From NCBI RefSeq assembly GCF_001422375.1, contig NZ_LMMU01000001.1, forward strand, positions 124,223 to 188,222: a stretch of DNA of 64,000 bases, given 5' to 3'. The stretch is from Methylobacterium sp. Leaf99. GTDB lineage: Bacteria > Pseudomonadota > Alphaproteobacteria > Rhizobiales > Beijerinckiaceae. Shown in pieces: positions 47,492 to 56,973 of the stretch; position 1 is the stretch's first letter, and each line of letters starts with the position of its first letter. A program made the position numbers and the translations under genes. The notes beneath the pieces are model-generated. The model was not told where the DNA came from and did not search any database. It saw only the letters and a list, made by a program, of their open reading frames with translations.

Positions 47492-48727
47492 ATGCCCCGT
47501 TTGGTGATGAAGTTCGGCGGCACGTCCGTCGCAAATGTCGAGCGCATCCGCAACGTGGCGGCCCACGTCGCCCGTGAGGTTGCCGCCGGCTACGACGTCG
47601 CCGTGGTGGTCTCGGCCATGTCGGGCAAGACCAACGAGCTCGTCGCCTGGGTCAAGGATGCGAATCCGATCTACGACGAGGCCGAGTACGATGCCGTCGT
47701 GGCCTCGGGCGAACTCGTCACCGCCGGCCTGCTGGCCATCGCCCTACGCAAGGCCGGTCTCAACGCCCGGTCCTGGCAGGGCTGGCAGATCCCGATCCTC
47801 ACCTCCGACGCCCACGGCTCGGCCCGCATCGAGGGGATCGACGGCGCGCGCCTCGATGCCGGGTTCAAGCGCGGCGAGGTCGCGGTCATCGCCGGCTTCC
47901 AGGGCATGCACGAGGCCACGGGCCGGGTGACCACCCTCGGCCGGGGCGGCTCCGACACCAGCGCGGTGGCGGTCGCGGCCGCCATCGGCGCGGAGCGCTG
48001 CGACATCTACACGGACGTCGACGGCGTCTACACCACCGACCCGCGCGTGGTTCAGAAGGCCAGGCGGATGGAGCGGGTGACTTTCGAGGAGATGCTGGAG
48101 ATGGCGTCCCTGGGCGCCAAGGTGCTCCAGGTCCGCTCCGTCGAACTCGCCATGGTGCACCGGGTGCCGACGACCGTGCGTTCGAGCTTCGACCCGCCGG
48201 ACAACGCCCGCCCCGGAACCCTCATCTGCGACGAGGACGAGACCATGGAACAGCAGATCATCACCGGGATCGCCTTCTCGAAGGACGAGGCGCAGATCAC
48301 CCTGCGTCAGGTCAAGGACAGCCCCGGCATCGCGGCCGCGATCTTCGGCCCGCTGGCGGACGCCAACATCAACGTCGACATGATCATCCAGACCGTGTCG
48401 GGCGACCAGTCGACCACGGACATGACTTTCACGGTCCCCTCCGCCGATTACGACCGCGCGCGAAAAATCCTCGATGCGCAGAGCGGTGTCATCGAGTTCG
48501 CCCAGATCGAGGGAGCCACGGACGTGGTGAAAGTCTCGGCCATCGGCGTCGGCATGCGGAGCCATGCGGGCGTCGCCGCGAAGGCGTTCCGGGCGCTGGC
48601 CGAGAAGGGCATCAACATTCGTGCGATCACCACGTCGGAGATCAAGTTCTCCGTGTTGATCGACTCCGCCTATACGGAGCTTGCCGTGCGCACGCTCCAC
48701 TCGCTATACGGCCTCGACCAAGCCTGA
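47492..48727 (+). CDS. lysC: Aspartate kinase
   Basis: A 411-residue aspartokinase starting the lysine/threonine/methionine pathway. Nucleotide motif VMKFGGTSVANVERI, then VVSAMSGKTNELV, TLGRGGSDTSAVAVAAAIGAERCDIYTDVDGVYTTDPRVV. Two C-terminal ACT domains (ITGIAFSKDEAQITLRQVKDSPG and KVSAIGVGMRSHAGVAAKAF) provide feedback inhibition. Earlier in-frame sequence overlaps ubiG antisense and is not part of the protein. The ATG at 47492 follows GCGGACG. ptsP follows in the same direction after 71 bp. Confidence 0.96.
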   Translation: MPRLVMKFGGTSVANVERIRNVAAHVAREVAAGYDVAVVVSAMSGKTNELVAWVKDANPIYDEAEYDAVVASGELVTAGLLAIALRKAGLNARSWQGWQIPILTSDAHGSARIEGIDGARLDAGFKRGEVAVIAGFQGMHEATGRVTTLGRGGSDTSAVAVAAAIGAERCDIYTDVDGVYTTDPRVVQKARRMERVTFEEMLEMASLGAKVLQVRSVELAMVHRVPTTVRSSFDPPDNARPGTLICDEDETMEQQIITGIAFSKDEAQITLRQVKDSPGIAAAIFGPLADANINVDMIIQTVSGDQSTTDMTFTVPSADYDRARKILDAQSGVIEFAQIEGATDVVKVSAIGVGMRSHAGVAAKAFRALAEKGINIRAITTSEIKFSVLIDSAYTELAVRTLHSLYGLDQA

Positions 48728-48798
48728 ACAGGTGCGATCGTCACACGCACGAATCTTGCGCGTGACTCCGCTGTAGCCGAAGCCGGATCGAGGAGACC

Positions 48799-51060
48799 AT
48801 GCCCGCTGCGCCCGGAGGCCCGCGCCTGCTGCTGCGCCGCCTCCGCGAAGCGATGGCGGAGCCGGTCAGCCCACAGGCACGCCTCGACCGGATCGTCACA
48901 CTGATCGCCGCCAACGTCATTGCGGAGGTCTGCTCGGTCTATGTCCTGAGCGACGACAGCACCCTCGAGCTGTTCGCGACCGAGGGCCTCAACCGCGAGG
49001 CGGTCCATCTGACGCGCATGCGCTCGGACGAAGGCCTCGTCGGCCTCATCGCCAAGACTGCGGAGCCCCTGTCGCTCTCCGACGCCCAGTCGCACCCGTC
49101 GTTCTCCTATCGCCCGGAGACGGGAGAGGAAGCCTACCACGCCTTCCTCGGCGTGCCGCTGCTGCGCGCTGGCAACACCCTCGGCGTGCTCGTCGTGCAG
49201 AACAAGACCTACCGGGTCTATTCCGAGGAAGAGATCGAGGCGCTCCAGACCACCGCCATGGTGCTCGCCGAGATGATCGCCTCGGGCGAACTCCAGGCGC
49301 TCGCGCCCGGTACCGGACCCGTGGCACGCCGCGCCGTGAGCCAGCGCGGCGTGGCGCTGGCCGACGGCATCGGCCTGGGGCACGTGGTGCTGCACGAGCC
49401 GCGGATCGTGGTGAAGCAACTCATCGCCGAGAATGTCGATCGCGAGGTCGAGCGCCTCGAACTCGCCATCGGCGAAGTCCGCTCGGCCATCGACGACCTC
49501 GTGGAGCGCGGCGACAGCATCGGCACCGGCGAATCGCGCGAGGTCCTCGAGACCGTGCGGATGTTCGCCCACGACAAGGGCTGGCTGCGGCGGATGCGCG
49601 AGGCCGTGCAGTCCGGCCTGACGGCCGAGGCCGCCGTCGAGCGCGTCCAGTCGGACAACCGCGCGCGGATGATGCGCCAGAGCGACCCCTACCTGCGCGA
49701 CCGCCTGCACGACCTCGACGACCTCGCGAACCGCCTGTTGCGCACCCTCATCGGCCACGAGGGCAACGGCGACCGGGTGCTGCCCGAGAACGCCATCCTC
49801 GTCGCGCGCTCCATGGGGCCGGCGGCCCTCCTCGACTACGACCGCACGGCTTTGCGCGGCGTCGTGCTGGAGGAAGGCGGCCCGACGAGCCACATCGCCA
49901 TCGTGGCCCGCGCCCTCGGCATCCCGGCGGTCGGTGAAATCACCAACGCCACGGCTTTGTGCGACGCTGGCGACGCGATCATCGTCGACGGCGCCACGGG
50001 CGAGATCCAGGTCCGTCCCGGACCCGAGATCGAGGCGGCCTACGGCGAGATGGTGCGCGTGCGCGCCAAGCGGCAGGAGCAGTACCGCGCCCTGCGCGAC
50101 CTGCCCGCGGTGACACGCGACGGGGTCGCCATCGGCCTCCAGCTCAACGCCGGTCTCCTGATCGACCTCACCCACCTGGCGGAGACGGGCGCCGACGGCA
50201 TCGGCCTGTTCCGCACCGAGCTCCAGTTCATGGTCGCCCAGCGCATGCCCTCGGCGGCCGAGCAGCAGACGCTCTACGAAGCGGTCTTCGCGGCCACGGG
50301 CGACCTGCCGGTGACGGTGCGCACCCTCGATATCGGCGGCGACAAGATTCTGCCCTACATGCCGGCCCTCGAGGAGGAGAACCCGGCGCTCGGCTGGCGT
50401 GCGATCCGCATCGGCCTCGATCGGCCGGCCCTCCTGCGGGTGCAGTTGCGTGCGCTGCTCCGCGCGGCGGCCGGACGCCCCCTCAAGATCATGTTCCCCA
50501 TGGTGGCGACGGTGGACGAGTTCACCCGCGCCAAGGCCATCGTCGAGCGCGAGAAGGCGCATCTGCGCCGCCATGGCCACCCGCTGCCGAGCGATTGCCG
50601 TCTCGGCGTGATGGTCGAGGTGCCCTCGCTACTGTTCCAGATCGATGAGATCGCGCGCGCCGCCGACTTCCTGTCGGTGGGTTCGAACGACCTCATGCAA
50701 TTCCTGTTCGCCGTCGACCGCGAGAATCGCCGGGTCGCCAACCGCTTCGACACCCTGAGCGTCCCGGCGCTTCGCGCCTTCCGGCTCATCGCCGAGCGCG
50801 CCGCCGCCGCCGGATGCCCGGCCACGGTCTGCGGAGAGATCGGCGGCAAGCCGCTGGAAGCCATGGCCCTCATCGGTCTGGGCTTCCGGCACCTGTCGAT
50901 GTCGCCGGCCGCCATCGGTCCGGTGAAGGCGATGGTGCTGGGCCTCGACGCCTCGGCGATCGCGGCTCTCATCGACGCCGAGATGGCGCGCGCGGGCGAC
51001 GGTGAAACCCTGCGGCCCGCGCTCACCGCCTTCGCCAAGGCGCACGGCGTACCTATCTAG
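48799..51060 (+). CDS. ptsP: Phosphoenolpyruvate-protein phosphotransferase PtsP (EI-Ntr)
   Basis: A 753-residue EI-Ntr that starts the nitrogen-related phosphotransfer chain to NPr and EIIA-Ntr. Residues about 20-165 form a GAF domain ([37 protein letters not shown]). The phosphorylated histidine is His365 in [19 protein letters not shown]. The PEP-binding barrel has [23 protein letters not shown] and the C-terminal [28 protein letters not shown]. In alphaproteobacteria lysC-ptsP-prfA-prmC is a conserved order. AGGAG lies 5 bp before the ATG. Confidence 0.96.
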   Translation: MPAAPGGPRLLLRRLREAMAEPVSPQARLDRIVTLIAANVIAEVCSVYVLSDDSTLELFATEGLNREAVHLTRMRSDEGLVGLIAKTAEPLSLSDAQSHPSFSYRPETGEEAYHAFLGVPLLRAGNTLGVLVVQNKTYRVYSEEEIEALQTTAMVLAEMIASGELQALAPGTGPVARRAVSQRGVALADGIGLGHVVLHEPRIVVKQLIAENVDREVERLELAIGEVRSAIDDLVERGDSIGTGESREVLETVRMFAHDKGWLRRMREAVQSGLTAEAAVERVQSDNRARMMRQSDPYLRDRLHDLDDLANRLLRTLIGHEGNGDRVLPENAILVARSMGPAALLDYDRTALRGVVLEEGGPTSHIAIVARALGIPAVGEITNATALCDAGDAIIVDGATGEIQVRPGPEIEAAYGEMVRVRAKRQEQYRALRDLPAVTRDGVAIGLQLNAGLLIDLTHLAETGADGIGLFRTELQFMVAQRMPSAAEQQTLYEAVFAATGDLPVTVRTLDIGGDKILPYMPALEEENPALGWRAIRIGLDRPALLRVQLRALLRAAAGRPLKIMFPMVATVDEFTRAKAIVEREKAHLRRHGHPLPSDCRLGVMVEVPSLLFQIDEIARAADFLSVGSNDLMQFLFAVDRENRRVANRFDTLSVPALRAFRLIAERAAAAGCPATVCGEIGGKPLEAMALIGLGFRHLSMSPAAIGPVKAMVLGLDASAIAALIDAEMARAGDGETLRPALTAFAKAHGVPI

Positions 51061-51155
51061 CGGGCCGAAACACTAGCCTGCCTGGCGGGCTCGCCCGTTT
51101 GCAGCAGCGGCGACGCCGCCAAACCCGAATCACTGGTGAGAGTACCCCACGGGCG

Positions 51156-52241
51156 ATGACCCCTATTCCCTCCGACCGTCTCGACGCCATCCTGACGCGC
51201 CACGACATCGTCACCGCGACCCTGAGCGCGGGCTCGGCCGATTCCGAGACCTTCGTCCAGCTGTCCCGCGAATTGTCCGAGCTCGAGGGCGTGGTCGCGG
51301 CGATCCATGCCTACCGGGCGGCGGCGTCCAATCTCGCCGACATCCAGGCGCTCATGGACGAGCCGGGCAGCGATTCCGAGATGCGGGGGCTCGCCGCCGA
51401 CGAGAAGCCGGAGGCCGAGGCCGGGCTTGAGGCGGCGCACCGCGCCCTGCAGCTCATCCTGCTGCCGAAGGATTCGGCCGACGAGAAATCCGCCATTCTG
51501 GAAATCCGCGCCGGCACCGGCGGCGACGAAGCGGCCCTGTTCGCCGGCGACCTGTTCCGCATGTACGGCCGCTACGCCGACGCCAAGGGCTGGAAGGTCG
51601 AGGTGATCTCCGAGAGCGAGGGCACCGCGGGTGGCTACCGCGAGGTCATCGCCGAGGTGAAGGGCAAGGGCGTGTTCGCCCGCCTGAAGTTCGAGAGCGG
51701 TGCCCACAGGGTCCAGCGCGTGCCGGACACGGAGACGCAGGGGCGCATCCACACCTCCGCCGCCACCGTGGCGGTGCTGCCGGAGGCGGAGGAGGTCGAT
51801 ATCGTCATCAACGATGCCGACCTGAAGATCGACACTATGCGGTCGCAGGGGGCGGGCGGTCAGCACGTCAACAAGACGGAATCGGCCATCCGCATCACCC
51901 ACATGCCCTCCGGCATCGTGATCTTCGTCCAGGAGGAGCGGTCGCAGCACAAGAACCGGGCGCGGGCGATGCAGCTGCTGCGCTCGAAGCTCTACGATGC
52001 CGAGCGCACGGCCAAGGACGCCGTGCGTGCCGCCGACCGCAAGTCGCAGGTCGGCTCCGGCGACCGCTCGGAGCGCATCCGCACCTATAATTTCCCGCAG
52101 GCGCGAGTGACCGACCACCGCATCAACCTGACCCTGTACAAGCTCGAAGAGGTGCTGGCGGGCGTAGCCCTCGACGAGCTGATCGATGCCCTCGTGACCG
52201 AACATCAGGCCGAATTCCTGGCGGCCGAGGGGATGGCCTGA
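51156..52241 (+). CDS. prfA: Peptide chain release factor 1
   Basis: A 361-residue RF1 that reads UAA and UAG stops. The catalytic GGQ is at 234-236 ([22 protein letters not shown]); the codon-recognition region [17 protein letters not shown] is preceded by the RF1-type PDTETQ. The start [13 protein letters not shown] is the family start; the 19 codons before it are basic and unlike RF1. The glutamine of GGQ is the methylation target of the PrmC encoded 17 bp downstream. Confidence 0.96.
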   Translation: MTPIPSDRLDAILTRHDIVTATLSAGSADSETFVQLSRELSELEGVVAAIHAYRAAASNLADIQALMDEPGSDSEMRGLAADEKPEAEAGLEAAHRALQLILLPKDSADEKSAILEIRAGTGGDEAALFAGDLFRMYGRYADAKGWKVEVISESEGTAGGYREVIAEVKGKGVFARLKFESGAHRVQRVPDTETQGRIHTSAATVAVLPEAEEVDIVINDADLKIDTMRSQGAGGQHVNKTESAIRITHMPSGIVIFVQEERSQHKNRARAMQLLRSKLYDAERTAKDAVRAADRKSQVGSGDRSERIRTYNFPQARVTDHRINLTLYKLEEVLAGVALDELIDALVTEHQAEFLAAEGMA

Positions 52242-52258
52242 CACGGCGCTCCGCCCCG

Positions 52259-53125
52259 ATGACCTTCGTCGCAGGGACGACCCGCGCGGATGCCCTCCGA
52301 AACGTCACCCGGTGTCTCGCCGATGCGGGCATCGGCGACAACGACGCACGCTTCCTCGTCCTCGACGTCCTCGGCCTCACCGGGACGGAACTGATCCTCC
52401 GCGGAACCGAGCCCATCGGCGCAGTCGGTGCCGCGTCCCTGTCCCGGGCCTTGGCGCGTCGCCTCGCAGGGGAGCCCGTGGCGCGGATCGTCGGCAGCTG
52501 GGAGTTCTGGGGTTTGACCTTCGGTCTCGCCCCGGACACCCTGGTGCCGCGCGCCGATACCGAGACCGTGGTGGAAGCGGCCTTGAAGCGCCATTCCGAC
52601 CGGGCGCGGCCCCTGCGCATCCTCGACCTCGGTACCGGCTCGGGCTGCATCCTCGTGGCACTGCTCACCGAACGGCCCCGCGCCTTCGGTATCGGCCTCG
52701 ACCGTTCAGTCGAAGCCCTGATCCAGGCGCGCGCGAATGCCAGCGCGAACGGGGTCGGCGACCGGGCAGCCTTCCTCAACGCCGATTGGTGCGCTGGACT
52801 CGCCGGCGGGTTCGACCTCATCGTCTCCAACCCGCCCTACATCCCCGCCGCCGCCATCGCGACGCTCGCCGACGAGGTGCGCCTGCACGACCCGAGTGCG
52901 GCCCTGGACGGCGGCCTGGACGGTCTCGATGCCTACCGGCGCATCCTGGCCGAGATCGCGGCGGGGCCCGTGGGCCTCGCGACGGGTGGAAGCCTCCTGT
53001 TCGAGGTCGGACACGATCAGGCGGACGCGGTCCTCGCCATCGGCCGAAATCTCGGCTTCGCAGAGGGACGCGTCACGCACGACCTCTCCGGCCATGCCCG
53101 CGTGGTCGCCTTTAACGAATCCTGA
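52259..53125 (+). CDS. prmC: Release factor glutamine methyltransferase
   Basis: A 288-residue N5-glutamine methyltransferase that modifies the GGQ glutamine of RF1 and RF2. The SAM motif is ILDLGTGSGCILVALLTERP; the substrate-binding NPPY is at 191-194 (IVSNPPYIPAA). The N-terminal helical domain binds the release factor. It directly follows prfA, its main target, in the same direction. Confidence 0.95.
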   Translation: MTFVAGTTRADALRNVTRCLADAGIGDNDARFLVLDVLGLTGTELILRGTEPIGAVGAASLSRALARRLAGEPVARIVGSWEFWGLTFGLAPDTLVPRADTETVVEAALKRHSDRARPLRILDLGTGSGCILVALLTERPRAFGIGLDRSVEALIQARANASANGVGDRAAFLNADWCAGLAGGFDLIVSNPPYIPAAAIATLADEVRLHDPSAALDGGLDGLDAYRRILAEIAAGPVGLATGGSLLFEVGHDQADAVLAIGRNLGFAEGRVTHDLSGHARVVAFNES

Positions 53126-53564
53126 ATCGGTTCCCTGAAGAAAGCGCAGCGAACAACCGGCGGTAGCGCGAAAAAACACTTGTTGCCGCATCGGCAACCG
53201 GATACGCTCCTTGGCAGATCGAAAACGACCTGTTGAGACGGGTCGTGGCAGAGATGGTGCCGGCTTCTTGTCCGCGACGTTTCTCGGCGATCTCCCCACG
53301 ATCAGGCTAGCGCGCAACGAGACGACGCGCAGGAGCTTGGTCACTTCGAGCCTGAAAACCGAAGAGCGCCTGAACGCGAGCGCGAGCCTCGGTGGACCGG
53401 GACAGACGGCAAGCACGGCGAGTCCTGATCGCTGACCTGACAAACCGGATCCCGCGGCAGCCATCACCGGGTCACCATGGCTCGGCCCGACCTTGGCTCA
53501 AAACCGCCGGGTCCCGGACCGCCTCACCAGACGCTCCCGTATCAACGAGGGTCAATCGAGACCG
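53126..53564. other. Gene-free region between prmC and the DUF4167 gene
   Basis: About 440 bp lacking a credible gene. A 74-codon frame at 53211-53435 (plus) has Arg/Ser/Thr-rich composition, no ribosome site and no recognisable family, so I do not call it. A short hairpin GTTGCCG-CAT-CGGCAAC occurs near 53182. The region presumably holds the promoter and a long leader of the DUF4167 gene. Confidence 0.5.
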
Positions 53565-54842
53565 ATGAGACCAAACCAGAACAGACGGGTGCGCGGTCGC
53601 AACCGCCCCAAGGGTCCCAATCCGCTGACCCGCTCCTACGAATCGAACGGTCCCGACGTCAAGATTCGCGGCACGGCACAGCATATCGCCGATAAGTACG
53701 CTCAGCTGGCGCGTGACGCCCAGGCAAGCGGCGATCCCGTGGCGGCGGAGAATTATTTTCAGCACGGCGAGCATTACTTCCGCATCATCTCCGGTGCGCA
53801 GGAGCAGAACCGGCTTCAGGCCGGCGGCTACGCCCGTAACGGTTTCGATGACGACGGCGACGAGGATGGCGGCGACGATCAGGGCGCACCCCTCGGCTAT
53901 GCCGCCCAATCCTACAACGACGATTACGGCGATCCGGGCCAGCAGCCCCAGCCCGCCTATCAGCCTCCGGCCTACGAGGGGCGGCAGGATGGTCAGCGCC
54001 ACGAGAACGCCCGGCAGGATGGCGGGCCGGACAACCGGCAGAATCGCAACGACCGCAATGACCGGCGCGACCGCTTCAATAACCGCAGCGAGCGGCCGCA
54101 GCGCTTCGACAATCAGCGCCAGGATGGCCAGCGCCAGGATTACAATCGTCAGGATTCGTCGCGGCAAGATTCTGCTCGGCAAGATCCTGTTCGGCAAGAT
54201 CCTTCGCGACAGGACAATCAGCGGCCGGACTACAGCCGTCAGGACCAGCCGCGACAGGATCGGGATCGCCCGGAACAGCCCCGGCAGGATCAGGCTCGTC
54301 AGGATCAGCCGCGGCAGGAGTACGGACGGCGCAACAACGGACAGCGCTTCGAGAACAATCGCGGGGGGGACGTGCCTCAGGACATCGGTCGCGATGAGTC
54401 TCCGCGACACGAGCCCGTCCGGCAGGATACCCATCGGCAGGACGTTCAACGCCAAGATCCCGTTCGGCAAGAGCCCGTTCGCCAGGAGCCGGTTCGGCAG
54501 GAAGCACCGCGGCAGGACTTCCAGCCTTCGGAAGCCCGTCGCCCGGTGGACGCCCCGCCCCGGCGGAGCCGGCGTCGCGAGGAAAGCGAGCGCGCGCCGG
54601 TCGAGGATGTCGCCGGCCTGCCGGCTTTCCTGATGACGCCGCCCCGGCCCGCTCCGGTCGAGCGGCCGGTCCAGGCTCCGGCGACCGACGCAACAGCGCC
54701 ACAGGTCCCGGTCCAGGCCGGGACGGACGAAGCCTCGGCCGCGCCGAAGCCGCGCCGCCGCCGCCGCGCCCGCTTCGAGGGAACGGACGGCGCGGAACCC
54801 GGTGTCACGGGCGCCGACGACTCGTCGTCCGGAACCGAATAG
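53565..54842 (+). CDS. DUF4167 protein with long Arg-Gln-Asp repeat region
   Basis: A 425-residue protein. The N-terminal 80 residues are the DUF4167 domain: MRPNQNRRVRGRNRPKGPNPLTRSYESNG, then RGTAQHIADKYAQLARDAQASGDPVAAENYFQHGEHYFRII. Residues about 150-325 are low complexity, with some fifteen RQD units (RQDSARQDPVRQDPSRQD, later VRQEPVRQEPVRQEAPRQD). The C-terminus is basic ([12 protein letters not shown]). DUF4167 is common in alphaproteobacteria; its function is unknown. The Arg-rich disordered part suggests RNA or polyanion binding. The start was chosen at MRPNQN because the domain begins there. Confidence 0.85.
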   Translation: MRPNQNRRVRGRNRPKGPNPLTRSYESNGPDVKIRGTAQHIADKYAQLARDAQASGDPVAAENYFQHGEHYFRIISGAQEQNRLQAGGYARNGFDDDGDEDGGDDQGAPLGYAAQSYNDDYGDPGQQPQPAYQPPAYEGRQDGQRHENARQDGGPDNRQNRNDRNDRRDRFNNRSERPQRFDNQRQDGQRQDYNRQDSSRQDSARQDPVRQDPSRQDNQRPDYSRQDQPRQDRDRPEQPRQDQARQDQPRQEYGRRNNGQRFENNRGGDVPQDIGRDESPRHEPVRQDTHRQDVQRQDPVRQEPVRQEPVRQEAPRQDFQPSEARRPVDAPPRRSRRREESERAPVEDVAGLPAFLMTPPRPAPVERPVQAPATDATAPQVPVQAGTDEASAAPKPRRRRRARFEGTDGAEPGVTGADDSSSGTE

Positions 54843-54857
54843 GTTTCGTCCCTCTGG

Positions 54858-54884
54858 AAAGCCGCCCCCTCCGGGGCGGCTTTT
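54858..54884. terminator. Bidirectional terminator after the DUF4167 gene
   Basis: AAAGCCGCCCC / GGGGCGGCTTTT with a CTCC loop forms an 11-bp stem with A-tract and T-tract flanks, 16 bp past the stop. It can stop transcripts from both the DUF4167 gene (plus) and the converging methyltransferase-like gene (minus). Confidence 0.9.
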
Positions 54885-54889
54885 CGCGT

Positions 54890-55639
54890 TCAGGGACCGC
54901 CGCCGGCGCGGGGCACGGCGGCATGCCAATCGGCATAGCCGTGAACACGGTGGATGAGGCGGCGATGGCGCGCGCTCTCACCGAACGGCGCGAGGTCCCA
55001 GGTCCAGATCCGGTCCGGGACCGGCAGGAGCACACCATGGAGAAGGTCGAGGCGATCGGTGACGCGACCGTCGCGGTCCTCCTCGATCTGTTCGACATCC
55101 GTGACGAGGCAGACCCGGGCGGAGAGACGGGTCAGTTCGTCGAGATGCCTCCGGACGATGTCCCGTCCAAGGCTCGGCTCCGTCGCCCCGGCTTCGTCGA
55201 CGGGCAGGATCGGCAGTTGTGACAGCAGGTTGGCCGAGATCACGAGATCGACCTCAGGCCCGGCGGCGTGGACGAGGACGGCGCCCGGCCCCGTGAGGTC
55301 GGCCGTCACCAGGGTGACATTGGATTTGGTCCGGACCATCCACCGGGTCGGCCAGGGATGGACGGCGTCGACGAGACGCACGTCTGCGAAGCGTGCGGCC
55401 AGGCAATCGAGGGGCACGTCGTCGAGGAGGCCCGAGCCGAGGACGACGACGGTGCGCCGCCGCGCCAGCCCCTCGCAAGCCTGCGTGATCACGGCGCGGG
55501 CCTGTGCGAGGTGTGGAGTCCAGGCCGCCCGGCACCGACGCGAGCGGGAGAGGAGCAGCACGCTCTCGCGCAGGTAGCCGCGCCGCCGATGTGACCACGG
55601 CACCGGTGTGGTCAGGAGGTGGAACAGATCGAGCAGCAC
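54890..55639 (-). CDS. Methyltransferase-like protein of unknown function
   Basis: A 249-residue protein with a Rossmann-type methyltransferase core: RRTVVVLGSGLLDDVPLDCLAARFADVRLVDAVHP (glycine motif and acidic motif II), ADLTGPGAV and the post-core VDLVISANLLSQLPIL. The N-terminal 45 residues are basic (WSHRRRGYLRESVLLLSRSRRCRAAW) and probably helical. Substrate is unknown. The start codon is GTG at 55637-55639, close behind the DUF2336 gene in the same direction, so the two may be co-transcribed. Confidence 0.65.
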   Translation of the reverse strand: MLLDLFHLLTTPVPWSHRRRGYLRESVLLLSRSRRCRAAWTPHLAQARAVITQACEGLARRRTVVVLGSGLLDDVPLDCLAARFADVRLVDAVHPWPTRWMVRTKSNVTLVTADLTGPGAVLVHAAGPEVDLVISANLLSQLPILPVDEAGATEPSLGRDIVRRHLDELTRLSARVCLVTDVEQIEEDRDGRVTDRLDLLHGVLLPVPDRIWTWDLAPFGESARHRRLIHRVHGYADWHAAVPRAGGGP

Positions 55640-55684
55640 GTCACCCTCCGGAGTCGGGAGGGGTGAGGCCGGTACGTCGGAGGG

Positions 55685-56623
55685 TCAAGCGACCCTGGTG
55701 TCGCCCTGAGCCGCGTTGAAGCGGACGGAGCGGCGCGCCGTGGCGACCGAAAGAGCTTGGAAGGCCTCGAAGGCGCCGCGCATCTCCTCGGGCGGCAAGC
55801 GCCGGCCGGGCCGCGACTGGATCAGGTGCTTGAGGGTGCCCCAGCCGAAATCGACGCTGCGCACGAGAAAGAGCAGGGGGTCGGTGTCGCTGCGCCGGTA
55901 GGCCTGCAGTACCACGGCGGGCGGCACCTGGGCGATGCGGGCAATGACGAGGAGCGCGTCGTCCACCCGCCCCTGCGCGATGAAGGCGACGACGGCTTTC
56001 TCGTCGAGATCGACGTCGACCGTCGCCCCCGGCTTCGCCGTGGCATTCCTTACCCGATGGGATTCCGGCACGGCACGGCGCAGGTCGAGGATCGCACGGA
56101 GCACTGCGTCCTTCCGGGCGATCGCCAGCATCGCGGCGAACCCGGTCTCCGACAGAAGCGCGCTTTCGTTTCCGGCAATGCGGCGTAGGGCGGCGGCGGT
56201 GGCACGTGTCACCAAAATTTCGGTGATCCGCTGGCTCAGGGTCCGCCGGCGTGCGACCGCATCAAGATGCAGGGGGCCGGCCTCGCCGGCGATCCGCACC
56301 AGATCGTCCTCGGCCAGACGTTCGGACCGTGTGAGCACAGGACCGGCGACGGCAATCTCCGGATCGAAGGCGAGATCGCGGACAACCCGTCGCGGGGCAT
56401 TGGCAATCTCGGAGATTTCTTCGGCGAGGACGGCTCGGGCCGCGACCTCGACGTTCTGAGCCAGATGGAGGAGGATCGCATCGAAGGGCTCGACCTCGGT
56501 CTCGCCCAAACGCACGGCATGATCCAGGAACAGGGCCGTGATCCGGCGCAGCATCGCCGCCCGCTGATCGGGTGTTCCGATGGACACGGCGTGCTCGACA
56601 TCGAGGATGAGCGTCTGGATCAT
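55685..56623 (-). CDS. DUF2336 domain-containing protein
   Basis: A 312-residue, mostly helical protein with HEAT-like repeats: RITALFLDHAVRLGETEVEPFDAILLHLAQNVEVAARAVLAEEIS, VVRDLAFDPEIAVAGPVLTRSERLAEDDLVRIA, VVAFIAQGRVDDALLVIARIAQVPPAVV. DUF2336 proteins are typical of alphaproteobacteria and include a cyclic-di-GMP-linked holdfast/flagellar regulator in Caulobacter; whether this one shares that role is not known. The gene starts with ATG at 56623 and is followed by the methyltransferase-like gene after 45 bp. Confidence 0.85.
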   Translation of the reverse strand: MIQTLILDVEHAVSIGTPDQRAAMLRRITALFLDHAVRLGETEVEPFDAILLHLAQNVEVAARAVLAEEISEIANAPRRVVRDLAFDPEIAVAGPVLTRSERLAEDDLVRIAGEAGPLHLDAVARRRTLSQRITEILVTRATAAALRRIAGNESALLSETGFAAMLAIARKDAVLRAILDLRRAVPESHRVRNATAKPGATVDVDLDEKAVVAFIAQGRVDDALLVIARIAQVPPAVVLQAYRRSDTDPLLFLVRSVDFGWGTLKHLIQSRPGRRLPPEEMRGAFEAFQALSVATARRSVRFNAAQGDTRVA

Positions 56624-56753
56624 GGTCCGGGAATATGCCGCGTCAGCGACATCCCTACAGACAGAGGTTTAAAAACCTCCACCTGGAACCCGGAGACAAG
56701 CGGTACAGTTGCCTCTCCGCCCTTCCATGAGCGCATCACGTCACGGAGCCATC

Positions 56754-56918
56754 GTGTCGAATCTCGTTCGCATCCTGCTTGCCATCTTCCTGCCCCCCCT
56801 CGCCGTCCTGATGACGGCGGGCATCGGATTGCAGTTCCTGCTCAACATCCTGTTGACCGTCCTCGGCATCGTCCCGGGCATGATCCACGCCCTCTGGATC
56901 GTCATGCGCGATCGCTGA
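56754..56918 (+). CDS. Pmp3/YqaE family small membrane protein
   Basis: A 54-residue hydrophobic protein with two membrane segments: SNLVRILLAIFLPPLAVLMTAGIGLQFLLNILLTVLGIVPGMIHALWIV. This is the full Pmp3/YqaE family pattern (IxLAIFLPPLxV..Q.G....LNILLT.LG.IPG.IHA.W). Members modulate membrane potential or stress resistance. The start appears to be GTG at 56754 with GGAG upstream, matching the family N-terminus MSNLVRI; an ATG at 56727 would add nine residues. Confidence 0.88.
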   Translation: MSNLVRILLAIFLPPLAVLMTAGIGLQFLLNILLTVLGIVPGMIHALWIVMRDR

Positions 56919-56973
56919 CGTCGCCGATCGAACGAGGCAGTGCGTCGATAACCGTAATGCGAACGAGGTGAGC

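Noticed and set aside
48738-48765. Imperfect inverted repeat after lysC (GTCACACGC/GCGCGTGAC)
   Set aside because: It has a mismatch and no T-run, and ptsP follows in the same direction, so termination is doubtful.
53211-53435. A 74-codon plus-strand frame between prmC and the DUF4167 gene
   Set aside because: No ribosome binding site, no protein-like pattern and no recognised family; could be real but is unsupported.
54010-54540. Repetitive array first considered as a CRISPR or tandem repeat locus
   Set aside because: The units are short, unequal, in frame and encode the RQD repeats of the DUF4167 protein; there are no spacers and no cas genes.
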